NCBI GenBank assembly: GCA_930367215.1 | Contig: OV884057.1 | Span: forward strand, 248,832,830 to 248,896,829 | DNA length: 64,000 nt | Reading direction: 5' to 3' | Origin: Pollenia angustigena | Taxonomy: Eukaryota > Arthropoda > Insecta > Diptera > Polleniidae | Part shown: piece after piece, positions 1-10,737 of the stretch | Layout of the letters: every line of letters begins with the position of its first letter | Numbering within the stretch: position 1 is the first letter of the stretch | Notes under the pieces: model-generated | The model's database searches: none | What the model was told of the DNA's origin: nothing | The model's input: the letters and a program-made list of their open reading frames with translations, nothing else | Program-made: the position numbers and the translations under genes

Positions 1-124
1 AATAGTTAAAAAGTGCAATACAAATGTAAACCCTAATTTGTAAGTTAAGATGTGATATTATTAAAGTTCAAAAATTTATTATAATTATTATCTAATTGTC
101 TAGATTTTTATGGAATAAAAATAA

Positions 125-163
125 CCCCTGATGAAGTTCGAAAAAAGCGAACGAAACGTTGGG
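125..163 (+). ncRNA. Hammerhead-ribozyme-like motif
   Basis: Seen: the core CTGATGA (128-134) is followed by one extra A (135), a 5-bp stem GTTCG/CGAAC (136-140 with 148-152) closed by an A-rich loop, then GAAA (153-156) and CGTT. CCC (125-127) can pair with GGG (161-163) as a short stem I. The tetramer ACGT (156-159) is self-complementary, so stem III could form between two copies. Family knowledge: small hammerhead variants acting as dimers are associated with Penelope-like retroelements. Caveats: the extra A between the core and stem II departs from the consensus, stem I is only 3 bp, and no retroelement ORF is nearby. Confidence 0.45.
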
Positions 164-477
164 AAAAGAAAATAAATTAAGCATAAATGTTTTTTAATTA
201 CATTTGGTAAAAAAACGATTGATCATATTAGCCCGTGAGGAAAACAAAAAACCTCAATAATAATATTAAATATAACATTGATCATAAAACAAAAATATAA
301 ATATAAAAAGATATTTGAGAAAATATTTAAAAGAAATCCCGGATATCAGCAGTTTTTGGAAATAAAATGTATTTTAGAGTCTGCTACTGTTCCAAAAGAT
401 GAATATGTAAAAAGTTTTTCCTCTAACATACAGTCTACAACTGCCATGAAATGCTTAACATTAACACTAAAATGATG

Positions 478-828
478 TTAGTGTTAAGTATAGACTCATC
501 ATGTTAGAGGTTTTCTCATGTTATAACTCGGTTGTTAATGCAAATGTTTTAACAACGCTTTTATAACATCATGTTATAACAGTAAATCATGTCAGTTGTA
601 GACGGGGAGTAATGAAATTCTCAAATTTAAATTTGCACCGTCAACCTCCGTCGATGTAAAAAGAAGCTTCTCTTTATACAAAATTATTGTAATAATTTTG
701 ATGATGTGGAAGAATTAGAATAAAACATTTTTTAGCGCTTTTTTTTTTGCTGTTTCATAAATTTTTTGTTGCTTTTTTTATAATTTCTTTTTGCTGTTAA
801 AGTATTTAATATTGCTTTTTTTTGTCTT
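478..828. other. AT-rich stretch, nothing recognised
   Basis: There is no gene here. Short repeated words such as CATGTTATAAC and 'aacatcatgttttaacag' occur at 517-600 and again near 9000-9040, so this is probably old repeat sequence. Confidence 0.4.
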
Positions 829-1130
829 CTCTGTTCATAAGGCTCATGTCTTATTGACATGATTCTTCCTTTTTCTTCTTTGAACATGAATTGGCGTTCA
901 AATGATTCATGTCATGTTGACGACATGTTGTTTATTTTGTTTTATTTGATATTGAAAACAAAAACAAAATTCAACAACGAATGCAAAACAAAGCGTACTG
1001 ACAGTACATGCATCTGTGTACTCGTTTCTTTTCCCCTCGTCTCTCGTGCCTATAAAGAAGCAATTATGTCATTAAAACATGAGCCGTATGAACACAGACT
1101 AAGTTTGAATGTATGAGTACGCTTTGTCAT
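829..1130. repeat. MITE-like inverted repeat
   Basis: An imperfect inverted repeat of about 37 bp brackets this block. The left side around 830-866 (TGTTCATAAGGCTCATGT) matches the reverse complement of about 1055-1096 (ACATGAGCCGTATGAACA) with few mismatches. The 85-codon open frame inside it (859-1116) has no recognisable domain and is probably incidental. Confidence 0.45.
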
Positions 1131-1446
1131 TGTTTATTGCTATCTCTTTAGATTTAGCTGATACATTTAAAAATGCCTATATCTTAACTTTTTTTTCAAA
1201 CATTAATGCTTTCCTCTCATAATTATCCAAAAATATTGGCATCGTTTTTTTTATCAAGAACAAATTGTTACTTACACATCGCACTTGTTCAAGAGTAGTG
1301 TATAAGCTTAAAATTTTTATTTTTTAACTCTTTGAAAAAAAATCGACACGTATCATATCCAACCGCTGTAAAAATATCGTGCTATTTGATCTACTTCTTG
1401 GTAATGGCATGGCTGGTTTAAAAATTAACTGCCTGTTTAACGATAT

Positions 1447-1549
1447 CGAACGTCATCGTTCGCATAGAAAATTACATTTAAAACAAAAACAAATGTTCGA
1501 AATTTGTTTTTGTTTAAAATGTAATTTTCTATGCGAACGATGACGTTCG
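1447..1549. repeat. Near-perfect 48-bp hairpin
   Basis: Arms 1447-1494 and 1502-1549 are reverse complements with a single mismatch, and the loop is 7 nt (GTTCGAA). A weaker outer match (GCCTGTT near 1430 against AACAGGC near 1559) extends the inverted repeat to about 140 bp. This could be a foldback/MITE unit. If transcribed, it would form an RNA hairpin long enough to be a Dicer substrate. Confidence 0.85.
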
Positions 1550-1698
1550 AAATTCATGAACAGGCTGTAATTTTCATATGCCTTAAATGTAAGATTAAAA
1601 ATTGTTTTGCTTTAATTGAAAATTTTTAAATTTTGAGTTAATACACTATTGATGAACAGGTGCGATATGTTTACAAAAACCAGTTGAAAGGTCACCAT

Positions 1699-2859
1699 CA
1701 GTGTTACCTTCGGATATTTTAAAAAAGTACCAAAAAAAGGGGATATCTACAAAAAAAGTGGCACCAAAAAGAGGATTTAAAAAAAAATGAGCACATCTTT
1801 TAAAATTAATATAAGTACACCACATTATGCATTTTTTACTTATTTTTCTATTTATTCTAATTTTAAATGGTATAAAAACATAACAAAAAACATTGTATAG
1901 TAATTATATGCACTAAAAAATAATTGATCGTATTACAATAGACATGTAAAAACTAAAATAAATATTTTGTAAATATTTGTCTGGAGAAGTAATTTTTATA
2001 AAATATTTACTTAAATATTTTGGAAATTCAAAAACGTTAAACTTGTTTTCTGCCAAAACATCTTTTTTGGATCATGACATTGTTGCAGCGAATAGAAGAT
2101 ATTTATGTAATGTGTTTTATAAATACATTTATTAATATATTTCTTGTACTTTTCCTTCTGAATTCATGTTCCAATTTCACGCCAAAAATCTTCAGCATTC
2201 GAAATTTTAAATATGTGTTCATAATTCGTGTTATTTACTTTACTCTCTTGAAATGCATCTGGATTAGTTATAATATCTTTAAGCTCTGAAACTAATTCGA
2301 AATAGTTTATATCTTCATTAGACACTATAAATAATGAGTCTAAATACTTCAATATATTGAGCTTTTTGTTTTTATATCAATTCTTGTTATCAATTCTATA
2401 CACAATTTTTGATTTTTAATGTCAATTAAACAAATTTTAGAAAAGTTTTCGGTACACAACAGTTCGGTTTCTGCTTCACGACCAATATATGCGAGATATC
2501 TTTTCCCCCCTATTCATAATTAATAAAACGATTAATAGAAAGTTTATTCAACCGATTTTCAGCAACCACGCATGACAAGAAAAAAATTCTTATAAAAGCG
2601 TCTTTTCTAAAGCATTTTGTGGCGGTTGAAAAAGACTTGAACCCAACAAGGACTCTTATTTCTTAGCATAAATTAAAGCTGGGAGTTATAATAAAACAGA
2701 AAGAAAAAAAGTATATTTTCCTAACGTCAAAAGTACCACAAAAGTGGCAAGAATCAAAAAAGGACCACATTTGGGTGCATTTTGCAAAAGTGGCCAAATA
2801 GTATCCAAGCAGCCGAAAAAGTGGCAAATTGCCACTTTAGTGGACCAACGGTAACGCTG
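1699..2859 (-). mobile_element. hAT-type DNA transposon with 8-bp target duplication
   Basis: The ends are CAGTGTTACC (left) and, reverse-complemented, CAGCGTTACC (right). The flanks GTCACCAT (1691-1698) and GTCACCAT (2860-2867) are an exact 8-bp target duplication, which is diagnostic of hAT-like insertion. At 1161 bp it is shorter than an autonomous hAT. The minus strand (about 2164-2500) holds a broken open frame with ISNAEDFWREIG, resembling the EFW segment of the hAT C-terminal region. The exact duplication suggests the insertion is not very old, although its coding part is decayed. Confidence 0.8.
2164..2352 (-). pseudogene. hAT transposase remnant (possible)
   Basis: This 62-codon minus-strand frame lies inside the 1699-2859 hAT element. 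The stretch NAEDFWREIG near its end resembles the 'EFW' region upstream of the hAT C-terminal dimerisation segment. A neighbouring frame upstream on the same strand (about 2390-2510) also reads open (AYIGREAETELLCTENF). The assignment rests mainly on the host element's ends and target duplication; the protein similarity alone is weak. Confidence 0.45.
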
Positions 2860-2904
2860 GTCACCATGTTTTTTATGTCAAATGGTTTGCCAGAAAAAAT
2901 GAGC

Positions 2905-3399
2905 AGGGTCTAACTTGAGGGTTACACGATCAAGTTTTGGCTATCAAGTTTTAATACACTCACACTTTTTTACCAATACACTCATACTTTTAAAAATTGA
3001 TACGAACTTGCCTCTAAAATTCTCTTGCCAGTGAGTGTATCAATTTTCGTTCAAGAAAACAGCTTATTACAAATCTTTTAAAGTTGTTTTTGTTTTTTTT
3101 TCACAAATATTTTGCCGGCAAAAGCTGAAGTTCTTTTTTTTACAAATTGTTGCGGGAATTTTAAAATTTTAACTAAAAACATAAAAAAATAGTGAAATAT
3201 GTTTATTAATAAAATTAATAAGCAAAATGATAAAGTCCCTTCGAACAGCCTACAGTGCAGAAAAATCAAAAGTGGAAAATAGCAAAACATTTTGAGTTGT
3301 TTTCTCGGCGACGACATCTTGAAAAAGTAAATTGCTTTCAACTTGCGTGCAGCCTACGTCACAGCTGTCAACTTTTGCATATTTTGACAATCAGTATAT
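2905..3399 (+). repeat. Dispersed repeat copy, left part (interrupted)
   Basis: This sequence recurs in inverse orientation at about 46650-47325. At position 3399 it is cut by another transposon, and it resumes at 5080-5122 (ending CTTGATCGTGTGGCTGCACTG). ORFs in it on either strand are shared between copies only because of repeat identity. Confidence 0.8.
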
Positions 3400-5075
3400 G
3401 GGCATTTCTCCAGAAATGTCAACCGCAGCCAAAAAATTCAAAGTCTATAAAAGTATGTTGTTTTAACATATTTTTATAGGGAATCTATCAACTTTCAATA
3501 ATGTAAACAAATTTTACATTTATTCATAACACACTTTGAAATATTCAAATGCAAAGTCGAACAAGTGCAGAAGTTCTGTTTTGAACCTTTCTATTGCAAG
3601 ATTTGTTTTGCTAAATGATCTAAATGAGAAACATTATGCATTTAAAAATCTTTTTTAAATATCAGTTAATATTCAAAGAATATAAGAAAAATATAAAAGG
3701 AACGATGCGATTGCCAATTACGGTAAATTTTTTCTTTGCTTTACCATATATTTTGATGTATCGTGCGACATTGAAAAATAACATTTGTTATCAGTGCGTC
3801 ATAGGTATTTGTATAATGCGAAGCAAATATTTGTTACAAACAGAGATTTATATTGCGATTTAAATAAAAAAAATTTTGTTGGAAAAAAATCAACGCTTTG
3901 CTCTTGGTACTTATTTGAATTTTGTAGCGTGCGACATCGTAAGTGTAAAATGCATAAATAAAATATCTTTCTTTGATTATGTAAATACAAATAATAAAAT
4001 GTTTGAATGTAGATAAGTAAAAACAGCGCCGAGAAAAATAAAGTTAAGTTAGTTTCTTTTCTTTGTCTTTACAAATACTTTACATACATATAATACTATG
4101 TTCACACTTGGGTTCTTAAACGCGTTTAAGCAGCTCGAACGTGATTAAGCTCTAATCACTTCAAAATCGAGATGATTACCCATACATTGAAGTGATTTGT
4201 TAATCACTTCAAATTGACATGATTACAACTAAATCACTTCATAAACCACATAGAATCCACTGAACATACCTCAAATGTAGAATCGCCAACATGATCGTGT
4301 ACAACCGGCCAAGATTTCTGCTTAATGTTTTTATTTTTTTCCTTAAATAATTCATAAATTTTCACAATTTCATCATTAAAATGATTAAAATAATCTTCTG
4401 ATAACTTTATAAAAGTGTTTTTATACATTTTTAATACCTTAAAGAAATATAAATTGGTTTGTTGTTTTTTTGTGTGTTTGTTGTGTGTTTTTTTTCTTAT
4501 CATCTGTCATCTTAATCATCTTAAATGTAATGGGAACGGCTTTGATTAGCTAAATCAACATTTTGCTTAAACGCGTTTAAAAAGCTAAGTGTGAACTTAG
4601 CATAAGATAAATAAATTTATTTTTATTTGTTTTTATTAAAAATTAAAAATAATAAACATAAAAGTATGATGGAACAAAATGTCGCATGCAACTCGTAGCG
4701 TGCGACAGTGATTAAAATTAAATAAAAAACAAACTACACAATATTTTTGAATGAAATAAAAAGCATTATTAAGATACACCAATGCATAACATTTTAAATT
4801 AGTCGCATTAAAATATTTTATCAAGTTTCGCTGAAATCAGTGTTTGAACTGTTTGCCGTAAAAGCGACTTCTGTTTTTGTCGCATGCAAATACCTTGGTT
4901 TTTTTTAATTTTCTTGAAAACGAACAATTGCTCAAAACCAATCTTTACCACAAATTATGGTGCTAATCAAGAGCTATAAGTTTCGCCTTTTGTCAAAATA
5001 AAATTAATGTTTTGATATATGTTTTTTTCACTTTTTAGGCGTACGAATGTCGCATTCGACATTAGAGAAATGCCC
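3400..5075. mobile_element. DNA transposon, GGGCATTTCTC ends, ATAT target duplication
   Basis: The 1676-bp element begins GGGCATTTCTC and ends GAGAAATGCCC, flanked by ATAT (3396-3399) and ATAT (5076-5079). The uninterrupted repeat at 46.65-47.3 kb reads CAGTATATGTAAAAG at this point, which confirms the insertion and the 4-bp duplication. TGCGACA/TGTCGCA words recur inside it (3764, 3930, 4680, 4701, 4880, 5049), possibly transposase-binding repeats. No transposase is recognisable. A MITE is nested at 4096-4600. Its ends resemble those of the 55323-58041 element. Confidence 0.75.
4096..4600. mobile_element. MITE with CTAxGTTCACACTT inverted ends
   Basis: Terminal inverted repeats of about 35 bp: CTATGTTCACACTTGGG at the left and CTAAGTTCACACTTAGC (reverse complement) at the right, both running into TTAAACGCGTTTAAGC. 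The interior has several copies of TAATCACTTCAA-like words. An 89-codon minus-strand frame (4234-4503) is open but unrecognised. Nested within the 3400-5075 element. Confidence 0.7.
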
Positions 5076-5079
5076 ATAT

Positions 5080-5122
5080 GTAAAAGACTATCAAGAAAAT
5101 CTTGATCGTGTGGCTGCACTGT
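5080..5122 (+). repeat. Dispersed repeat copy, right part
   Basis: Continuation of the repeat at 2905-3399 after the 3400-5075 insertion. It matches the reverse complement of about 46651-46693 and ends at GTGGCTGCACTG in both copies. Confidence 0.75.
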
Positions 5123-6477
5123 AATTGAAATTTTCGAGTATGTTGGTAAATGCATCACTGCGCTGAAAATCAAAATTTAAATGATTTGATTGTGTGATGC
5201 ACAGCAGAGATGCATTTACAAAAAAGGACTTTTACAGGTGCAATGTTATAAAGGTAACACACCGACATGTACACATGTATGTATTTTGGAGTGTAAAATT
5301 ACACGTTGGATGTAAAAAACAAGTCTTGTACTGGTACCTTTACTTAGTACTCAGGTTCCCTCTAAAGAATACTTAATGAAAGAATTTTTGCCGTCTCCTC
5401 GAGGGAGTAGATCTTACAATTCTAGTTTATCTCTATCCCGAGTCTACTGTAATTTTTCTCATATTTAAAACCATTTTAAAGCTATTAATTTATATTATTT
5501 GCGTTTTATCATTTCCTTAAATGTAACATACATACATATGTATGTATTTTTTTGCTTAAAAAAATCTAAAATATATCGCTTATGTAACTAATATGTACAC
5601 TTATACATACATACGTATTTGTATTTATATGCATATATGTGTATGTATACAAGAACTTACAATATTTTAATAGCTTTGAGGCATGCATATGTTAAATATG
5701 ATGGCAATTATTAATTTTTTCTAAATTTTATTTTTCATTAAATGTTTTATTAAAATGAACATCCGTATGAACATTTTGTTAATGGAACGAAAGTACTTGT
5801 TTAATTCGAATAATGATGGTCTCTTGATTTAATTTTATGGACCTACAGGGCTACAGCATTAGCAACATGTGCATTTAGCAATATGCATAGAGAAGAGCAG
5901 CATATATACTTCAAAGGTTTTGAGTTGTTGTTGAGAAAAAGGAAAGTAAATGTATTTTCACACTTGAAATTATTACATATTGGTTTTTTAATTAGTTTTC
6001 CCCCCACAGATCCAGTTTAAGAAAATAAATGTTCAAGTAAATAAACAATTAATACATTTAAGTTTGATGGAAATTTAAGTGAGAGAAGAATAGCAAATTG
6101 CTTTTATGTGGAGGTACGCACGAGTGTGATTTTTTGTGTCACATTCACGCGTGAATCACTAGTGATTGGTATTACTTTAAATATCAAAAAAAAATTTGAG
6201 TGAGAGATTTTATGTGATTTCTCACGCTATCAAGAATTTTTTTGTTAAACTGTTGAGTACAAGAAAAAGAAGTTAAAGTTAAAATTTATAAAAATTTAAT
6301 GAGTCGTGTTCTTAGCGTGCGTGAAAGCAACAATGTTGTTAGTAAACGTGTGTGTTCGTGAGAATTTAAATGTTCTGCGTTATTGCATTTCTTTCGTGAT
6401 CGTGAGTTAAAATCCATTCATTTGCGCATCTCTACTTTAATGGGGTTTTAAATAGAAAAATTAACAACATCAGTTTA
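5123..6477. other. Non-coding AT-rich stretch
   Basis: No gene is seen. It holds CATA/TATG-type simple repeats around 5525-5660. A weak inverted-repeat block at about 6113-6433 (GAGGTACGCACGAGTG against, reverse-complemented, GAGATGCGCAAATGAATG) may be a decayed MITE. Confidence 0.4.
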
Positions 6478-6719
6478 CATATCGTCATATTAAATGCAAA
6501 CGGACGTAACGACACTTCTTATTTTTTTTACAGGAGAAGCAAAAAATTTTACAAAATCAATAACAACAAGGTGTAATTGGCGTTTGAATTTCGTTAATTA
6601 AGTCGCCATTTTTGATCGTAGGAATCTAAAATTTTGCACGAACATGTATTTTGGTAAAACGAACCATAATCGAGAAATTTTGTGTAGTTACGCCCGTTTG
6701 CATTTAATATGACGATATG
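6478..6719. mobile_element. MITE, CATATCGTCATATTAAATGC ends
   Basis: A 242-bp block with terminal inverted repeats of about 32 bp: the left starts CATATCGTCATATTAAATGC, and the right end is its reverse complement, continuing into ACGGRCGTAAC on both sides. The outer CATATCGTCA is shared with the element at 13167-13758. Confidence 0.75.
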
Positions 6720-7361
6720 CATGTATGCATGCACATACATATGTTTATCTCAAAATTAACCTATAAAATGTTAACGAGTAATATATAAATGGCAATTTCA
6801 ATTTCATATAAGTTATTGCATGCGGCCGAGCAGTGTATACTAAACATGTATACGCTTTCTCCCAGCTTATCGGCTTTTATATATGAACTTAGTTTTTCTA
6901 AATGTCACCCCTTATGAATGTGCTTTGCGTCCGACTCAAAAATACTAATATGTATGTATATTCGTCAGGAATATTCATAACTTTAAACACAAGCTAACAA
7001 GAAGTTTACAAATTATTAAATAATCAACCAACGTAATATGTTAATTATAATTTGAGTTTTTACCCGGTATTTCCATCCCGGGATATTGAATTATTTTCAA
7101 TTGCCGCTTTCCCGGGATTTAATTGAGGTACTTCCGGAACATTTTAACTTTAGTAAATCTTTATTGGACTCGTTTCTTTAGTTGTTTTATCGAACCAAAT
7201 TTTAAGTTATTTAGCTGGTTTCCAAGAGTGGTCTTTATATGGCGCCTTAGTTAAGTATGTAGATCCTCACGAAACTTGTTGACATATAAAACTAATTTGT
7301 TGAAATTTTATAAGAATTCTGCCATCAATTTATGTTCATTTTGCAAATTTTTAGGGGTTTG

Positions 7362-8032
7362 TACCACATTTGGGTATTTCGATATTTATCGATAGTTAAG
7401 ATTTTACTATCGATATTATTATCGACCGAATGTTCGTACTTATGCAGGAAAACAAACTAGTTTTTTATCAGGCTACAGTTTGTTGTTTTTATCACTTTAT
7501 TGAACGTATAAGAAGTATGTATATACGCACGAACCGAAGTAGCAGGGACTAAAAGATATTCTATTGCAACTTTAAATTACTTTCTAAATTGGTTTTGATT
7601 CTCAACTCAAAAAGGCAATCAATCTAGAGGACTTATCCTCTAATGGTCGTTCATTGTTTTGTCCTATGCTCGCAATTGCAATTACATTTGGATTTGCATT
7701 TGTTTTTTTACAACATTTCAAAAATATTTGACATTTCAGTCCCTATAGAAACATGTACAAATTTTGACTTAAAGGCCTTTAATTAGCAGTAAAAAGCATA
7801 GCTACGCAATCCATACCACTTGCCATTCTTGTTGTTTGTATTCATTGCCGTAATTCAGCGCGAATTAATAATATCAAGTAAAAATTTGCGACAAAAAACT
7901 GTGTGTGTATAGCTGCTGTTAGATTTCTTCATAGCTGTATTTATAATAATAATAACCATATTGATATTTTTCCTATCGATATTTTCGATATTTTAAGACT
8001 ATCGATAATATCGATAGTTTCCCAGCACTACT
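7362..8032. repeat. Element bounded by CGATA-rich ends
   Basis: Two clusters of CGATA (three at about 7379-7418, four at about 7976-8017) lie in roughly inverted arrangement. The left reads TTATCGATAGTTAAGATTTT; the right, reverse-complemented, reads TATCGATAGTCTTAAAAT. The interior has no ORF. It is probably a decayed inverted-repeat element. Confidence 0.4.
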
Positions 8033-8443
8033 TTTACTACTAAAACGATTCTGCTGGATTTCAATTCCAAACTGTTTAGAAATACTAAAAACTACTTGAC
8101 ACCCAAATTGTTTCTTTCTGCTGAGTCGTTCGGAAGATGGCGTTATTTTAACAGACGGATATGGCTAAATCGACTAAAAACTATTGAAGGACCGAGAATT
8201 CCTGGCAAAGCGGAAATAAAAATAATATTCCCGGGATACCTGACTTGGAAGCATTGACAGAAATATCAACACCGTTTGACATTCTCAGCTTGTAAACAAT
8301 AGTTATCTATATCAAAATTTCTCTTATCTAAAAAAAATAACTTACATACACGGAAAGAATTATAAACTAAATATGGCTTAAACCAAGATAACTTATTCTA
8401 AATATGTATGTATATGTTTCTTTATTTAAGAAAATGTAAAAAA

Positions 8444-8637
8444 ATAAACTCACTGTTTATTGTTGGCATTTTGTTTAAGCTTTGATATGGTTGCCAACAA
8501 AAATTTTGTGTGTTTATAATTCTCATTCACTCTACAAATAAACTCACTGTTTATTGTTGGCATTTTGTTTAAGCTTTGAGATATGGTTGCCAACAAAAAT
8601 TTTGTGTGTTTGTAATTCTCATTCACTCTACAGTTAT
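8444..8637. repeat. 94-97 bp direct tandem duplication
   Basis: Two almost identical head-to-tail units start at 8444 and 8538 with ATAAACTCACTGTTTATTG. They differ by a 2-bp insertion (GATATGG against GAGATATGG) and one substitution. Each carries GTTGGCA...TGCCAAC, which can pair. Confidence 0.85.
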
Positions 8638-8639
8638 GT

Positions 8640-10700
8640 TTGTATATCTTATATTTTCGGCTTTTCTAAAGTTTTTGGGTAAAGGTTTCGTGATGATCTG
8701 GCCTAAGCAACCAGTGAAATTCGCATAGAAACAATAAATTTCAGTGCATTTATCAACAATGAAAATTGGGAATTAAGCACGAAAAACAAAATCTTATTAA
8801 TTAAATATTAAGGAAAATTTTACTAAATGCGAACAAAATAAGTTAAATTTTGATTTTTGATTTTCTTGTTTTAAGTAACTCTTTTGGTTACTTTAGAAAA
8901 TAAACTTCTTTCCGAGTACCTATAACAGTTATTTTGTTTCTTTTTTTCTTTGATAAAACGATTTTCAAATAAAAATTTTTATTAAGATATTAAAAAATTT
9001 AACATGAAGTCTTAACATCATGTTTTAACAGCAGCTCATGTTTGTTGTGGAAGTAATTTATATTTCTGAACAATCTTAACGAACAATTCCACCAAGTTCA
9101 GTTATAATTGCGGTGACCATATTTTTCAAACGAAAAAGGACATTTCGAAATGTAGTAAAAATGATAAATAGTATCAAGGTTACTGGAGAGGTAATAAGAT
9201 AATTCAAAGAACATGTGATATCGACTTATTTCGCATGGTTTAGAATCTAAACTTTAGATAATATGTTTTACTAAATTTTTTGTTTGGCTGTAACAAAATT
9301 TACTTTGTAAAAGCAATTGTTTTTTAATATAGTTTTTATTTTTCTTATCGGATTAGCCTTGATTTTTATTTTTTTTAAATGTAGAAAATTTGGGAAAAAT
9401 GTTCATAATTTAAAAAAAAATACTGAAAGGGAGACGGTCTAAGGAAAAGTAAGTTGTTCGGAATTTTAATATAAAATTTTGTTTTGGATTTAAAACGATA
9501 CGGGATTTACAATATTCTGTGGTAAGGAAAAATTGGTGACTAAGTGTGAAGATTTCTGTGAAATAGACGTTTTAATTATAGGAATTTGGGCCAGTTAATA
9601 TCTGTGTCGGAAATCTAAAATAAATATATACTCCAATTGATCAAGTTTATGCTGGAAAGCATTTATCTTGCGATCTTAAGCAGCAGCAAGATACCTGGCC
9701 TTTTGTCATTTTTGGGAAGCAACTAAAGATACTGGTTGGGGATATAAAAGTTAGAATACTAGAAAAGTGGCTTGTGTTAAAAGAATCTCAAAGAAGATAC
9801 TAATCAACCTTTTCATATTGCTGAGGTGACCAAACCTATAACAAATTAGTTTTATTTTGTGAAAATACCGTGGAAGTAATGCCTTAATAGGTCTAATTCA
9901 ATAATATTTTAATATATCTGGTATTGAGACTAATTTTCTGTTGTGTATATCCAACTGACCATATCCGTAAACCGTTAAATCTTATATTCAAAATTAATTT
10001 TTTTTGATGTGCTAATCCTAATTTTTTTTTTTGTTGTTTCCTTATTAACCAAACTTTTCAATCCCTAAATTCTAAAGTTAATACAAAATTTGTTCCTATT
10101 TCATATTTGCAAATTTATTTACTTACAATAATTCCTAAATTTTTGTATAAACTTAAATTGGTCACCTAAATTATCATGTATAGAAATATTTTGAAATTAA
10201 ACTGAAAAACACGAACACTAGCACCTAGAAGTTTCGACTTCTATCACTGTTTAATACGATATACCATTGTGTGGATTCAGTTATGTAAGTATGTTTAAAG
10301 CCCAATAAATAACTTAATCCACTCTATCATTCAGCCATTTTTTTTTTGTTTTTGACTATCGAATGCTGACCGTCATCGGGCGTCTGCTGACATCCTTGGA
10401 CCTTAAAAGAAATTCGTAAGAGCCAACACAAATTGTTGTTTTTATACTTATTTAACATAACATGAATAATTAAGTCTAATTTATATATCTGTAAAACTAC
10501 ACCATATAAAAAGAATTTATTTTGTTATTCTAAAATCATTCATGTTGCGTTACTTTTAAATACCCTACACACCAGTTTTTATATAAGCTCAACGTCACCG
10601 GATATTCTTCATTTCTTTTTAAATTTCTTTCATTAATAACCTTACTAGAATATCTTAATTAATGGTGGCTAATTTAAATTAACACTTATGTTCGTTTTTT
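8640..10700. other. Non-coding stretch, nothing recognised
   Basis: AT-rich and broken in all frames, with no protein motif or clear inverted repeat seen. It probably contains decayed repeats (the words near 9000-9040 recur at 517-600). Confidence 0.4.
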
Positions 10701-10702
10701 AT

Positions 10703-10737
10703 AGCCTCCACCACAATTAGTTGTGAAGAGGGTATAC
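10703..10737 (+). repeat. ATACCCTCCACC-family repeat, 5' fragment
   Basis: Reads CCTCCACCACAATTAGTTGT and on to GAGGGTATAC, identical in layout to 29805-29842. It is cut by the 10738-12531 insertion and resumes at 12540. Confidence 0.75.

Noticed and set aside
278..475. 65-codon open frame near the left edge
   Set aside because: No motif, AT-driven composition, no start context or neighbours supporting a gene.
859..1116. 85-codon open frame
   Set aside because: Lies inside a MITE-like inverted repeat and has no recognisable domain.
4234..4503. 89-codon minus-strand ORF in the MITE at 4.1-4.6 kb
   Set aside because: Lys-rich and low-complexity, no family features, inside a non-autonomous element.
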